DNA of 64,000 nt. It comes from Campylobacter concisus. GTDB taxonomy: Bacteria; Campylobacterota; Campylobacteria; Campylobacterales; Campylobacteraceae. Positions within the stretch are counted from its first letter, which is position 1. Every line of letters starts with the position of its first letter. Position numbers and translations under genes: made by a program. This document shows, piece by piece, positions 54,450-64,000 of the stretch. The notes beneath the pieces were generated by a model. That model was not told the origin of the DNA. It did no database searches and worked only from the letters and a program-made list of their open reading frames with translations. The DNA lies in NCBI RefSeq assembly GCF_015230015.1, contig NZ_JAAKZC010000002.1, positions 1 through 64,000 of the forward strand. Reading direction: 5' to 3'.

Positions 54450-56285
54450 ATGAGAAAGACTTTGAGTTGTGTTGCATTAGCCTCTGTGCTTTGTTCGAGC
54501 GCTTTTGCGATAGGCGGTCCAAGCGGGGCTAAACTTGACTACGCTATCACTGGAGCTATCGGCGAAGTAGTGGTAAATCCATACGACACAGCGCCTCTTA
54601 CTGCAGTCATCAAAAATGGTGGCTATACACTAAGCAACGCTAAGGTCACTATCGTGCCAAAACAAGGTGGTCAAACTATAAGCTACAAAGTGGCTGACAA
54701 GCATCTTCGCACACATGGCGGCATCCCAGTTTTTGGTATGTACCCTGACTATCAAAACACCGTTGAGGTCGAGTACGACAAGAGCTACAAGGGCAAGACT
54801 GAGCATATAAAAGAGAGCTATAAAATTTATGCCCCAGCTATCTATCTAGAGAGCGCTGGCACGCCAAATCAAAAGGGCGCGCTATTTGACAAGATCGAGG
54901 TTACCAAGCCTGCGAGCGCTAAATTTGCAAACCGCCTCTACTATGTAAATAACTTTGTCAATAAAACAGGCAAGGGCACAAAAGTCGTTTGGAACAACCC
55001 AGCTGGCGGTGCGATCGAGTGGAACTACAGCCCAAATAACTTCATCCTTGATACAAAAGGCGAGGTTAGATGGTACCTTGAGCCAAGTAAAATTTACGAC
55101 CTAAAACAGCCATTTCACGCTGGCGTTATGATGGGCTTTAAGCAAAATGACGACGGCGCTATGACTTGGGGATATGGCCAAAGATACGCAAAATACGACA
55201 TCATGGGTAGAGAAATTTTCAACCGCGAGCTACCAGCTAGCTACAACGACTTCTCTCACTCAATGGACGTAGCACAAAACGGACACTACTTCTTGCGCGT
55301 AGCAAATGCCGACTATAAAAGGGCTGATGGCAAAAACGTAAGAACAGTGCGCGACGTCATTGTTGAGCTTGACCGCGACGGCAACGTAGTTGATGACTTT
55401 AGACTATATGAAATCCTAGATCCTTACCGCGACATCGTGCTAAAAACGCTCGATCAAGGCGCAGTTTGCTTAAACATAGACGCTAAAAAAGCAGGTCACA
55501 CAGCAAGCTCTGATGAACTTCAGTCTATGGATACGCACGATCAGTGGGGCGACATAGTTGGCGCTGGTCCCGGACGTAACTGGGCGCACGTAAATAGCGT
55601 GGATTATGACCCAAGCGATGATAGTATCATCATCTCAAGCCGCCACCAAGACGCAGTTATAAAGATCGGCCGTGACAAACAAGTAAAATGGATCATGGGC
55701 GCTCACAAGGGCTGGAGCGATAAATTTAAAGATAAGCTTCTTCAGCCAGTTGATAGCAAAGGCAACAAGATCGTCTGCGAAGATGAGTACTCAAAATGCC
55801 CAGGATACGATAGCGACAAAGGTGGCTTTGACTGGCAATGGACGCAACATACGGCATTTAGGATAGATAGCAAGTCTAAAAAAGGCGAAATTTATCTAAG
55901 TGTCTTTGACAACGGCGACACAAGAGGCATGGAGCAACCAGCCATCGCTGGCATGAAGTACTCTCGTGCGGTCGTTTATAAGATCGATGAGAACAAAAAG
56001 ACCATTGAGCAGATCTGGGAGTACGGCAAAGAGCGCGGTAAAGAGTGGTATAGCTCAGTTACAAGCCTTACGCAGTATCAAGATGACCTTGATAGTATTA
56101 TGGTCTACTCAGCCGTTGCTGGCATGCAGTTTGACATCGCAAAAGGTCGCCCAGTAGGACTTCCTAGCCCACACATCGATGAGTTTGAGTGGGGCGCAAA
56201 AGAGCCTAGCATCGAGATAAAGATGACAAATGCAATGGGCTATCAGGCATTTCCATTTAGCTTGCAAAAAGCTTTTGAAAAGTAA
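54450..56285 (+). CDS. assT: Periplasmic arylsulfate sulfotransferase
   Basis: 611 residues with a signal peptide (about 1-20, C-S-S-A-F-A cleavage). AssT enzymes move sulfate between phenolic compounds through a sulfated His. The family stretches H-D-Q-W-G-D-I-V-G, N-W-A-H-V-N-S-V-D-Y, S-S-R-H-Q-D-A and W-T-Q-H-T-A are present, and a Cys pair (C-E-D-E-Y-S-K-C) could form the known disulfide. AAGGAG ribosome site. No dsbL/dsbI partner genes are in view. Confidence 0.93.
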   Translation: MRKTLSCVALASVLCSSAFAIGGPSGAKLDYAITGAIGEVVVNPYDTAPLTAVIKNGGYTLSNAKVTIVPKQGGQTISYKVADKHLRTHGGIPVFGMYPDYQNTVEVEYDKSYKGKTEHIKESYKIYAPAIYLESAGTPNQKGALFDKIEVTKPASAKFANRLYYVNNFVNKTGKGTKVVWNNPAGGAIEWNYSPNNFILDTKGEVRWYLEPSKIYDLKQPFHAGVMMGFKQNDDGAMTWGYGQRYAKYDIMGREIFNRELPASYNDFSHSMDVAQNGHYFLRVANADYKRADGKNVRTVRDVIVELDRDGNVVDDFRLYEILDPYRDIVLKTLDQGAVCLNIDAKKAGHTASSDELQSMDTHDQWGDIVGAGPGRNWAHVNSVDYDPSDDSIIISSRHQDAVIKIGRDKQVKWIMGAHKGWSDKFKDKLLQPVDSKGNKIVCEDEYSKCPGYDSDKGGFDWQWTQHTAFRIDSKSKKGEIYLSVFDNGDTRGMEQPAIAGMKYSRAVVYKIDENKKTIEQIWEYGKERGKEWYSSVTSLTQYQDDLDSIMVYSAVAGMQFDIAKGRPVGLPSPHIDEFEWGAKEPSIEIKMTNAMGYQAFPFSLQKAFEK

Positions 56286-56292
56286 ATTTTAT

Positions 56293-56316
56293 CCTCCTTT
56301 GCTTCGGCAAGGGAGG
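56293..56316 (+). terminator. Terminator after assT
   Basis: CCTCCTTTGC / GCAAGGGAGG stem with one G-T wobble and a TTCG tetraloop, followed by CTTTTAGTTTT. Confidence 0.9.
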
Positions 56317-56342
56317 CTTTTAGTTTTGTTTGATTTTAAAAT

Positions 56343-56720
56343 TTAGTTGGTATTTTGCTCTCTTAAAACAACCTTTGCATTTTTCTCTCTTTTACAAAAC
56401 TCTAAAAAATTTAATCCATTTTTTGTATCGTCATTTAGTCCGATGCAGCCAAAACCTCTCTCATCATGTGGATAAAGCGCTAAATTTAGGCTTGGAAAGA
56501 TAAAAAAGCACCACTCGTTTAAGGAGTATGTATAAAGCATGAGTAGTTTAGCTAGATCTTTGATCTCATTGAATTTTAAAGCATCTATCCTAAGGCAGAT
56601 GGCAGGCAGCAAAATTTCACTATTTAAACCAAGATCAAAGTACTCATTTGGCTCTTGCAAGTTTAAATTTATCGTGAAAAGGTTTTACTTCAAGCGCTTC
56701 ATCGCTCAAGCTAGTATCAT
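56343..56720 (-). pseudogene. Hypothetical small protein gene, probably frameshifted at its 5' end
   Basis: The frame 56343-56660 gives 105 residues starting only at an internal Met. The upstream DNA in another frame encodes L-N-Y-D-D-T-S-L-S-D-E-A-L-E-V-K-P-F, which joins naturally to T-I-N-L-N-L-Q-E-P-N-E if one base near 56685 is removed. No good start or ribosome site is seen for either frame. I therefore suspect decay. Family unknown. Confidence 0.5.
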
Positions 56721-56830
56721 CGTAGTTTAAGGCACTTTAGAATGGCTAAAGGAGTTAAAAATTTATATCGCTAAGCTTTAGAGCATTATTTATTAAGCTT
56801 AAGAATTTAACGATCTGGTCTTTGCAAATC

Positions 56831-57619
56831 CTATAAACTCAAAGCCTCTCGCATAGAAGCTTCTATCCTTTTCTCATCAAGATTGCTGTTATAAAATAAA
56901 TTTAACGCTAAAACAGCTTGATATAATAGCATATCAGCTCCATCTTTGCATGCTAAATTTTGCCTTTTTGCCTCTTTTAAAAATGGCGTCTCTTTGCCGT
57001 ATATCACATCAAATGCAAATTTAGCGCTTTTTAAAATGCCATCTAAAATCTCTTTTGGTGCTGGTAAAAGATCGTCTTTTAGCCCTGCTGAGGTCGAATT
57101 TACCACTAGATCAAATTTGTGCTCTTTATAGTCATCCCAGCTAAAGCACTCGTATTGATCTTTAAATTTATCAAGTCTTGCCTTGCTTCTATTTAGTATG
57201 CAAACATCTATGTTTCGCGATTTAAGTGCATAGGCTAGGGCGTTTGCAGTGCCTCCAGCTCCAAGGATGATGGCGCTTTTTGCCTCTTTGAAATTTGATA
57301 TCGCTTTTAAAAAACCAGGTGCGTCAGTGTTATAAGCGTAAATTTTCTCATTTTTTAGCACCAAAGTGTTTGCAGAGCCTATTTTACGTGCTGCTTCTGA
57401 GGCCTCATCGGCTAAATTTAGAGCAAATTCTTTATGCGGGAGCGTGACATTTGCGCCGTTTAGTTTTAGGGATTTAAATTTATTGATTAGCTCATTGCCA
57501 TCTTTTAGCAAAACCCTAGTATATAGGGCATCAAGAGCTAGATCGGCAATGGCTTTGTTGTGTAGTCTTGGAGATACCGAGTGAGCTATCGGATCTCCAA
57601 AAACTGCGAAGATTTTCAT
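56831..57619 (-). CDS. aroE: Shikimate dehydrogenase
   Basis: 262 residues. It reduces 3-dehydroshikimate with NADPH in aromatic amino acid synthesis. N-terminal H-S-V-S-P-R-L-H-N binds shikimate, N-V-T-L-P-H-K carries the catalytic Lys, and the NADP loop is G-A-G-G-T-A-N-A-L. It overlaps the SPOR gene stop by 4 bases and is the last gene of the long operon. Confidence 0.97.
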   Translation of the reverse strand: MKIFAVFGDPIAHSVSPRLHNKAIADLALDALYTRVLLKDGNELINKFKSLKLNGANVTLPHKEFALNLADEASEAARKIGSANTLVLKNEKIYAYNTDAPGFLKAISNFKEAKSAIILGAGGTANALAYALKSRNIDVCILNRSKARLDKFKDQYECFSWDDYKEHKFDLVVNSTSAGLKDDLLPAPKEILDGILKSAKFAFDVIYGKETPFLKEAKRQNLACKDGADMLLYQAVLALNLFYNSNLDEKRIEASMREALSL

Positions 57620-58509
57620 TTTGCTCTAAAGACAAAAGCGTCTTTATTGACATCTTTTCTTATGTCATTTACAGCTTTTTGTAGCCCTTTTTCATCAAAT
57701 GGACCAACTAAAATTTTAGTTAGCTCGCCAGCTTTTATGGTCTTGTAGCTATATCCTTTGGCTGCTATTTTTTTCATATAGTCGGCATTTGGGTTAAATT
57801 TGCTAGTTGCAAATACTTGAACATAAGAGCCTTTTGCGATGCTCTCAGCTTTTGCAGGAGCTTCTACTTTTTTCTCGGCTTTTTCTGCTTTTGCAGGAGT
57901 TTCAGCTTTTTTCTCTACTTTTGTTTCAGGTTTTTTCTCAGCTTTTGCTTCAGCCTTTTTCTCAGCTTTTGCCTCAGTTTTAGCTGGCTTTGCTTCTACT
58001 TTTTTCTCGGCTTTTGCTTCGCTTTTTGTTTCAGCTTTTTTAGCTGGAGTTTCTACTTTTGTCTCAGCTTTTTTAGGTGCTTCAGCTGGATGCTCGACAG
58101 CTTTTACTACCTCTTTTGGCTCTTCAGTTTTAGGAGCTGATTTTGCACCTTCTTTATCTTTTAGCTTTTTGATCATATCTTCAAAATCATCTTGTTGCTT
58201 ATTTTCAGGCACGATAGGCACTTGCTCGAAAAGCTGAGTATCGCCTTTTTTAACATCTGAATTTGTATCTTGTGCAGGCACCTGTGTATCGACTGGCTGC
58301 TCTGCTGGCACTGGAGGCAGAACTAGTCTTGAGTCAGCTTCGTTTTGTGCTTGTGTTGAGTCGCCTGAGTTTATAAGCTTCATGGCTACGATGATGATTA
58401 AAAATAGTATAACAAGAGCTGCTATAAACATAAGAAGTTTCTTTAGTTTAGCACCCTTTGCCTCATCATCCTTTTCTAAAAGTATATCTTTTAACTCTTC
58501 GTTTTCCAT
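57616..58509 (-). CDS. SPOR-domain membrane protein
   Basis: 297 residues: cytoplasmic N-terminus, one membrane helix (about 24-44), a long low-complexity Lys/Ala/Glu/Pro linker (about 110-215, many E-A-K-A-E-K-K-style repeats), and a C-terminal SPOR domain (G-S-Y-V-Q-V-F-A-T near 223). SPOR domains bind denuded septal peptidoglycan, so a role in cell division is likely. It has the same neighbours as in C. jejuni, as I recall. Confidence 0.9.
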   Translation of the reverse strand: MENEELKDILLEKDDEAKGAKLKKLLMFIAALVILFLIIIVAMKLINSGDSTQAQNEADSRLVLPPVPAEQPVDTQVPAQDTNSDVKKGDTQLFEQVPIVPENKQQDDFEDMIKKLKDKEGAKSAPKTEEPKEVVKAVEHPAEAPKKAETKVETPAKKAETKSEAKAEKKVEAKPAKTEAKAEKKAEAKAEKKPETKVEKKAETPAKAEKAEKKVEAPAKAESIAKGSYVQVFATSKFNPNADYMKKIAAKGYSYKTIKAGELTKILVGPFDEKGLQKAVNDIRKDVNKDAFVFRAK

Positions 58510-58518
58510 TATCTCTCC

Positions 58519-59061
58519 TTACATATATTTTGACCAACTTGCCCCGCGCTCTTTTTGATAGAGGTTATATGGCAAAGTTAGGATGTTAAATTCTTTTGGC
58601 ATATCTTGATTTGGGAACATTCTCCACTCTTTGGCTAACTTTTGTGAAAGCTTTGCGCTTAGCATATTTGCAAGCGTGCAAGCTTCATTTAGCGTAGTGT
58701 GACCTTTATGCACATAAAGGTGCAAATGTCCTGGCGTCTTGGTCTCGTAGGCTGTGAAATTTATAAAGCCTTCTTCTCTTAAAAGAAGCTGCGCTCTATG
58801 CCAAAACCTATCTGGAGTTCTGCCATTGTAGTCAAAGACTATGTTTTCGACCTTGTCACTTGCATTGATTAGCGAGTGGGCGATTATAGCTTTGCCCTCT
58901 TCATGCTCTTTCATGACACTATAAGTTAGTGGTTCGTTGATCTTTTCAAATTTATCAAAGAAAATTTTGCCCTTGTACTCTATCTTATTGACGATCGTGT
59001 CACGTTTGATGTAGTAGTGGGTCGTTATTATCTTTATAAGAGATGTATCAATACTTTGCAT
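58519..59061 (-). CDS. DUF1882-family protein
   Basis: 180 residues from the ATG at 59061, which overlaps the glyA TGA (TGATG). It contains H-Y-Y-I-K-R, N-G-R-T-P-D-R-F-W-H-R-A and H-L-H-L-Y-V-H-K-G-H, a His-rich pattern typical of this Campylobacterota-specific family. No function known; soluble. Confidence 0.85.
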   Translation of the reverse strand: MQSIDTSLIKIITTHYYIKRDTIVNKIEYKGKIFFDKFEKINEPLTYSVMKEHEEGKAIIAHSLINASDKVENIVFDYNGRTPDRFWHRAQLLLREEGFINFTAYETKTPGHLHLYVHKGHTTLNEACTLANMLSAKLSQKLAKEWRMFPNQDMPKEFNILTLPYNLYQKERGASWSKYM

Positions 59062-60305
59062 CAAAATGTCGCTTTATCATAGATTATAAATTTATGAGCT
59101 AGCTCTTTTAACTCGCCCTTGATCTTCTCTTGCAAAGATGCGTTGTTGATGTCGCTTAGCACGTCAGCGATCTTGTTTGCTATTAGCTCAAATTCAGCCT
59201 CTTTCATACCACGAGCCGTAAGAGCTGGGCTACCTACACGTATGCCGCTTGTGATAAACGGACTTCTTGTCTCGCCTGGGACAGTATTTTTATTTACTGT
59301 TATGCCAGCATTTCCTAGTGCGATGTCAGCGTCTTTTCCGCTAAATTCGCGGTTTAGAAAGCTCATTAGGATTAGGTGGTTATCAGTGCCGCCACTTACT
59401 AGCTCAAAGCCTCTATTTATTAGCACTTCGCCAAGTTTTTTAGCGTTTGCTTTTACTTGTTTAGCATAAATTTTCCACTCAGGGCTAAGGTTGTGCTTAA
59501 AGCCAACTGCCTTTGCAGCGATGACATGAACTAGTGGTCCGCCCTGGATGCCTGGGAAGATAGAAGAGTTTATCTTTTTAGCGTACTCTTCGTTGTTTGT
59601 CATTATGATGCCGCCTCTTGGGCCTCTTAGAGTTTTATGCGTAGTTGAGCTTACGACATCGCAGTGTGGGAAAGGACTTTGATGTTCACCGGCTACTACA
59701 AGGCCAGCGATGTGAGCTACGTCTGCAAAGAGTATCGCACCAACTGCGTCAGCTATCTCTCTAAATTTCTTAAACTCGATCTCCCTTGTGTATGCGCTCG
59801 CACCACAAACGATCATTTTTGGTTTTACTATCTTTGCGATATCCATAACCCTATCGTAGTTTATGCGACCATCAAGCTCTACGCCATAAAAGAAGCTCTC
59901 ATACATCTTGCCAGAGCTGCTTACCTTTGCGCCGTGAGTTAGGTGTCCGCCATGGCTTAGATCCATGCCTAAAATTTTATCGCCCGGGTTAAGCAAAGCT
60001 CCGTAAACACCTTGGTTTGCCTGAGAGCCTGAGTTTGGCTGAACGTTTGCAAATTCACATCCAAAGAGCTCTTTACATCTATCGATAGCGATCTGCTCGA
60101 TCTCATCGACAAATTCGCAGCCACCATAATATCTCTTGCCAGGGTAGCCTTCGGCGTATTTGTTTGTTAGGATTGAGCCCATCACCTCCATGACTTCTGG
60201 ATATGTGAAATTTTCGCTAGCGATCATCTCAAGGTGATCACACTGGCGTTTTAACTCTAAATTTACTAGGTCGTAAATATCTTTATCGTAGCTTTGCAAA
60301 CTCAT
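59061..60305 (-). CDS. glyA: Serine hydroxymethyltransferase
   Basis: 414 residues, PLP enzyme making glycine and 5,10-methylene-THF from serine. S-E-N-F-T-Y-P near residue 30, [13 protein letters not shown], and the PLP lysine in [13 protein letters not shown] near 225. It overlaps lysS by 4 bases. Confidence 0.98.
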   Translation of the reverse strand: MSLQSYDKDIYDLVNLELKRQCDHLEMIASENFTYPEVMEVMGSILTNKYAEGYPGKRYYGGCEFVDEIEQIAIDRCKELFGCEFANVQPNSGSQANQGVYGALLNPGDKILGMDLSHGGHLTHGAKVSSSGKMYESFFYGVELDGRINYDRVMDIAKIVKPKMIVCGASAYTREIEFKKFREIADAVGAILFADVAHIAGLVVAGEHQSPFPHCDVVSSTTHKTLRGPRGGIIMTNNEEYAKKINSSIFPGIQGGPLVHVIAAKAVGFKHNLSPEWKIYAKQVKANAKKLGEVLINRGFELVSGGTDNHLILMSFLNREFSGKDADIALGNAGITVNKNTVPGETRSPFITSGIRVGSPALTARGMKEAEFELIANKIADVLSDINNASLQEKIKGELKELAHKFIIYDKATF

Positions 60306-61813
60306 TTTTCGTTCTCCTTTGTCTCAGTTTTTAGTGGCCTCATCGCTGGGAAGAGGACAACGTCGCGTATTGATTTTTTATCTGTTAAAAGCATGACAAG
60401 TCTGTCGATGCCTATGCCTTCGCCTGCAACTGGTGGCATGCCGTATCCTAGGGCTTTTACATAGTCCTCGTCCATCTCATGTGCCTCATCATCGCCTGCG
60501 TTTTTAGCGTCGATTTGAGCCTTAAAGCGGTTGTATTGATCGATTGGATCATTTAGCTCGTTAAAGCCATTCGCTAGCTCTCTACCAGCGATAAATAGCT
60601 CAAATCTCTCTGCCACATCAGGATTTGTGTCACTTCTTCTTGAAAGCGGGCTAATAGAGATCGGATAGTCGATGACAAAAGTTGGATGGATGAGCTTACT
60701 CTCTACGTAGTTGTCAAAGAGTTCAGCCTGCAAGTGACCAAGGTCAAGTTTCTCGTTTGCCTCAAAGCCATCAGCTCTTAGTTTTGTTAAAATTTTAGCC
60801 TTGTCGCTTACGACATCTTCGGCAAGTCCGCCTATCTCAACTAAGGCTTTTTTATAGCTTATGCGTTTAAATGGCTTACTAAAATCAATCTCCATGCCGT
60901 CAAAATTTATCACTTTCTCCATGCCAAGTTTTTCTAAAATGACATTAAATAGATCCTCTGTGATACCCATTAGATCGTGGTAGTTGTGATATGCCCAGTA
61001 AAACTCGATACTTGTAAATTCAGGGTTGTGGGTTAGGTCCATACCCTCGTTTCTGAAGTTTCTATTCATCTCATAAACAGCCTCAAAGCCACCAACTACA
61101 AGACGTTTTAGATATAGCTCTGGAGCGATTCTTAGGTATCTCTCAACTCCAAGAGCGTTGTGAAATGTCACAAATGGTTTTGCATTTGCGCCGCCAGCTA
61201 TTGGGTGAAGCATCGGAGTTTCAACCTCTAAAAAGCCCTTTTCTTCAAAAAATCTTCTAATCGTGCTTATAATCACCGAGCGCTTTTTAAAGTCAGCCCT
61301 AACTTCAGGGTTCATTATCATATCAAGGTATCTTTGACGGTATCTTGTCTCAACATCAACTAGCCCATGGTACTTCTCTGGAAGCGGACTTATTGACTTT
61401 GTAGCTAAGCTAAGCTCATTTACATGCATTGAAAATTCGCCAGTTTTTGTTATAAAAGCGTAGCCTCTAACATAGACGATATCGCCTATTTCTACATATT
61501 TCTTAACGATTTTAAACCACTCTGGATCAAGCGTCTTATTGCTAAAGTAAATTTGTAAATTTCCATTTTCGTCTTCGATGTTTGCAAAGACCGCTTTACC
61601 AGCGTCACGGATCAGCTTTATCCTACCAGCAAGGCCTACTAACTGCCCCTCTGCTTTTTTCTCTTCTGTATCTTTTATATAGTTAAATTTAAGTCTAAAT
61701 TTAGAGATATTCATATCTCTTCTAAGAAAATGTGGATATGGATTTATGCCTAAATTTCTAAGCTCATCTATGCTTTCTAATCTTTGAATTTCATGTTGGT
61801 TGTCAAATATCAC
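60302..61813 (-). CDS. lysS: Lysyl-tRNA synthetase (class II)
   Basis: 503 residues. N-terminal OB-fold anticodon domain (about 50-150), then class II motifs: F-L-E-V-E-T-P-M-L near 195, R-N-F-R-N-E-G near 255, and G-E-G-I-G-I-D-R-L near 475. It starts one base after the fur stop codon and overlaps glyA. Confidence 0.98.
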   Translation of the reverse strand: MIFDNQHEIQRLESIDELRNLGINPYPHFLRRDMNISKFRLKFNYIKDTEEKKAEGQLVGLAGRIKLIRDAGKAVFANIEDENGNLQIYFSNKTLDPEWFKIVKKYVEIGDIVYVRGYAFITKTGEFSMHVNELSLATKSISPLPEKYHGLVDVETRYRQRYLDMIMNPEVRADFKKRSVIISTIRRFFEEKGFLEVETPMLHPIAGGANAKPFVTFHNALGVERYLRIAPELYLKRLVVGGFEAVYEMNRNFRNEGMDLTHNPEFTSIEFYWAYHNYHDLMGITEDLFNVILEKLGMEKVINFDGMEIDFSKPFKRISYKKALVEIGGLAEDVVSDKAKILTKLRADGFEANEKLDLGHLQAELFDNYVESKLIHPTFVIDYPISISPLSRRSDTNPDVAERFELFIAGRELANGFNELNDPIDQYNRFKAQIDAKNAGDDEAHEMDEDYVKALGYGMPPVAGEGIGIDRLVMLLTDKKSIRDVVLFPAMRPLKTETKENEK

Positions 61814-61814
61814 C

Positions 61815-62282
61815 TTACTTTCCCTTTATATTATTTTTTGAACACTTTTCGCAAATTCCATAAAGCTGCATCATGTGACCAGTTAGTTTAAAGCCATGCT
61901 CTTTTGCGATGCTGATTTGCCTTTTTTCTATCATAGGATCTTCAAATTCTATGATAAGACCACACTTTCTACATATCATATGGTCATGGTGTGGCTTTGT
62001 GGCAAGCTCAAATTTCTTGCCTTGTGAACCAAAGCTGATTGATGTTACCATCTCTGATTCTTCTAGTAAATTTAGCGTTCTATAAACAGTTGCGATGCCG
62101 ATATTTAGCTCAGGGTAGGTCTCTTTTATAAAAAGATATAGCCTCTCTGGCGTAAAGTGTTCGTCGTTGTTATAAAGCGTTTTTAGCAAAATTTCACGCT
62201 GTTTTGTATATTTTAAACCATTGTCGCGAAGAACTCTTTTAAATTTCTCAAGTAAGGCATCATATTCTAAATTTTCTATCAT
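61815..62282 (-). CDS. fur: Ferric uptake regulator
   Basis: 155 residues. Winged-helix N-terminus ([11 protein letters not shown]), then [11 protein letters not shown] with the His cluster and the first zinc Cys pair, and a C-terminal C-E-K-C. It represses iron-uptake genes when loaded with Fe(II). It is set inside a co-directional operon (cvpA upstream, lysS downstream) with overlapping ends. Confidence 0.97.
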   Translation of the reverse strand: MIENLEYDALLEKFKRVLRDNGLKYTKQREILLKTLYNNDEHFTPERLYLFIKETYPELNIGIATVYRTLNLLEESEMVTSISFGSQGKKFELATKPHHDHMICRKCGLIIEFEDPMIEKRQISIAKEHGFKLTGHMMQLYGICEKCSKNNIKGK

Positions 62283-62899
62283 TTTTCTTCCCCTTTAGTG
62301 ACGTTTGTGTCGGTGTTTGTGCTTGCATTTGCATCCATTGATATGAATGCATCACTCTTGTTTGTATCCTTTGGTCTTACTACCATTTCGTCTAGTTCAT
62401 TTTTGATGTTTTTCACATCGATATTTGTTATCCATCTACCAGTTTCAAGTAGGAGCGGATAGACTTTGCTATTTGTGAAGTATGGCTCGATCATTTTATT
62501 TAGTGAAGTGCCTGCCATTACAGCGACGACTGCTGAAAATGTGAGGAAAATTTTGCCACTTCCCATGATAAATCCACCAAGCCTGTCTAAAAAGCCAAGT
62601 CCGCTTACTGAAACTATCTTTGATAAAAATTTGCCAACTAGCAGACAAATGAGCCAAAAAACTAGCCAAAGTCCGATAAATGCGACAAATTGTAAAAATG
62701 AAGCATTTTCAAATTTATATATATTTTTACTTATAAAACCCTCAGCCACATCTGAAAACCTACTAGCGACAACTAAACCGCCGATAAGTCCGATGAGCCC
62801 AAAAGTCTCTTTTATGAGGCCATTTATTATGCCCTTTACGCCCAGCATCAAGACAAGGGCGATAATGATAATGTCAAACCAAGTTACTAAATCCATCAT
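62279..62899 (-). CDS. cvpA: CvpA family membrane protein
   Basis: 206 residues with four membrane helices in the first 130 residues and [15 protein letters not shown], the CvpA signature. The tail is hydrophilic, Asp/Asn/Thr-rich. In other bacteria CvpA affects envelope stress resistance; the exact role is unknown. It overlaps fur and the PilT-like gene by 4 bases each. Confidence 0.9.
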   Translation of the reverse strand: MMDLVTWFDIIIIALVLMLGVKGIINGLIKETFGLIGLIGGLVVASRFSDVAEGFISKNIYKFENASFLQFVAFIGLWLVFWLICLLVGKFLSKIVSVSGLGFLDRLGGFIMGSGKIFLTFSAVVAVMAGTSLNKMIEPYFTNSKVYPLLLETGRWITNIDVKNIKNELDEMVVRPKDTNKSDAFISMDANASTNTDTNVTKGEEK

Positions 62900-64000
62900 A
62901 CAGTTCCTATTAAATTTTGAAGTTCTTGCTGGCTAGTCGAGTAGGCTAGCGCATTTTCTTTTGTGATCTTTTCCTCTTTTAGCGCTTTCATCAGGGCTTG
63001 AGTCTGCGTGCTCATGCCAGTTTGTTGCTGATTTAGTTGCATTTGAGAGTAAATTTGATGCACTTTGTTTTCGCGTATCAAGTTTGATATCGCCATATTA
63101 TTTATCAAAATTTCATGCACAGCGCACCTTCCGCCGCCTATTTTTGGTATCAGACTTTGTGAGATGACAGCAGTTAGCGAAACGCTAAGCATATTTCTTA
63201 CTTGAAGCTGCTCGCTTCCATCGAAGCTATCAACGATCCTATTTATAGTTTGTATGGCTGAGTTTGTGTGAAGAGTGCCAAAGACTAGGTGTCCAGTCTC
63301 AGCTGCTGTAATAGCCGTAGAGATCGTCTCTCTATCCCTCATCTCGCCCACAAGTATGATATCTGGGTCCTCACGAAGTGCAAATTTTAGCGCCTTTGAG
63401 TAAGAGTGTGTGTCGGTGCCGATATTTCTATGTGAAAATAGGGCTTTTTTGTTGTTATGCACAAACTCGACTGGGTCTTCAACGGTGATGATGTGCTTTC
63501 TATAATTTAAATTTATCTCATTAAGCATCGCAGCAAGCGTCGTTGATTTACCGCTACCTGTTGGTCCAGTAACCAGAATAAGGCCTTTTTCTCGTTTGAT
63601 GATATATTTGAAAATTTGTGGTGCATTTAGATCATCAAGCGAAGGGATGTCAATAGGTATGATACGAAAAGCTGCGGCTAGATCGCCATTCATCGTGTAG
63701 TAGTAGTTGCCGCGAAAGCGACCGATATTTGGAAGCTCTATGGCAAAGTCAAGCTCTTTATTGTTTTCAAGCTCGCTTTTTTGGGCATCTGTGATCAGAG
63801 CGTAGCATAAATTTTCTATATCTTTGCCGCTTAGCACGCCAAATTCAAGCGGTCTTAAAGTGCCATCTATCCTTATTTGAGGCTCAGACCTTGAGACTAG
63901 GTGAAGGTCACTGGCTTTATTAAAAACAACGGTTTTTAAAAGCGTTTGAATGTCGCCTGAGAGATTGCTCTCTGATGCTTTGGCTTGAGAGTCCGAGCTT
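62896..64000 (-). CDS. PilT-like type II secretion/type IV pilus ATPase (5' end beyond window)
   Basis: The frame stays open from the stop at 62896 to the end of the window at 64000, so the start is outside; an internal GTG at 63837 is not the real start. The upstream part encodes N-K-A-S-D-L-H-L and E-P-Q-I-R-I-D-G-T-L-R-P-L, typical of PilT N-termini. Walker A G-P-T-G-S-G-K-S-T-T, the Asp box E-D-P-V-E-F, Walker B L-V-G-E-M-R-D and the His box T-G-H-L-V-F-G-T-L-H-T are all present. PilT retracts pili; Campylobacter use may be in DNA uptake. Confidence 0.92.
   Translation of the reverse strand, partial: SSDSQAKASESNLSGDIQTLLKTVVFNKASDLHLVSRSEPQIRIDGTLRPLEFGVLSGKDIENLCYALITDAQKSELENNKELDFAIELPNIGRFRGNYYYTMNGDLAAAFRIIPIDIPSLDDLNAPQIFKYIIKREKGLILVTGPTGSGKSTTLAAMLNEINLNYRKHIITVEDPVEFVHNNKKALFSHRNIGTDTHSYSKALKFALREDPDIILVGEMRDRETISTAITAAETGHLVFGTLHTNSAIQTINRIVDSFDGSEQLQVRNMLSVSLTAVISQSLIPKIGGGRCAVHEILINNMAISNLIRENKVHQIYSQMQLNQQQTGMSTQTQALMKALKEEKITKENALAYSTSQQELQNLIGTV

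Noticed and set aside
57817-58237. Plus-strand Phe/Ser/Ala-rich frames opposite the SPOR gene
   Set aside because: Mirror images of the Lys/Ala/Glu repeat linker; no start signals and implausible composition.

Overview
The window is AT-rich (roughly 37-40% G+C by eye) and densely coded. It looks like a Campylobacter chromosome, most probably of the C. concisus type. The genus call rests on gene order as I remember it from C. jejuni: ileS - tiny membrane ORF - gatA - guaB, murC - membrane protein - mutS2, SurA-like PPIase / gltX - malic enzyme - upp - mqnA, and pilT - cvpA - fur - lysS - glyA - DUF1882 - SPOR - aroE. It also rests on the dimeric dUTPase and the futalosine-pathway mqnA. The species call is inference.

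Layout. 1-5.6 kb: a polytopic GGDEF/EAL protein, a zinc-ribbon protein, dut, and small membrane or PNPOx-like proteins. 5.6-12.6 kb: a 1700-residue LapA-like adhesin (retention module with a TAAG site plus about 11 Ig-like repeats), then lemA and a TPM-domain gene. 12.6-13.0 kb: a hairpin-rich non-coding stretch. 13-16.2 kb: a hypothetical gene, a secreted PL1 pectate lyase and cinA. 16.2-25 kb: a housekeeping run from ileS to yjbR, with tag broken by an amber codon and a nitrilase-fold protein lacking two triad residues.

24.95-35.4 kb is a compact, single-strand-oriented integrated virus inserted upstream of murC. It carries an IS110/Piv-type DEDD recombinase, an HTH protein, an ssDNA-binding-like protein, a rolling-circle Rep, eight or nine unrecognised and probably structural proteins, a hairpin-rich 0.4-kb intergenic region, and a full Gram-negative lysis cassette (spanin pair, holin, M15 endolysin). 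I see no Zot/pI or packaging P-loop ATPase, no microvirus-size capsid gene and no tail genes. It is therefore neither a typical inovirus, nor a microvirus, nor a tailed phage. This is the best candidate for an undescribed system: a lytic, probably ssDNA, icosahedral-type phage that integrates with an IS110-family (possibly bridge-RNA-guided) recombinase.

35.5-43.7 kb: murC, two small genes, mutS2, a LapD-like GGDEF/EAL protein, dapE, then a graveyard of DedA and YedE/FdhT fragments. 43.7-49.5 kb: SurA-like PPIase, gltX, malic enzyme and upp, a barnase/barstar pair, and mqnA. 49.6-56.3 kb: a divergent CooS-type protein missing a C-cluster cysteine, a NitT/TauT-type ABC transporter, and arylsulfate sulfotransferase; the transporter and assT share a promoter-region box. 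56.3-64 kb: a decayed small gene and the long co-directional operon from pilT (cut by the window end) through cvpA, fur, lysS, glyA, DUF1882 and SPOR to aroE.

Working together: ileS, gatA, gltX and lysS serve translation; murC, dapE, glyA and aroE serve biosynthesis. The adhesin and the two cyclic-di-GMP proteins could form a Lap-type attachment circuit, although LapG and a type I secretion system are not in view. The transporter and AssT may form a sulfur-compound module.
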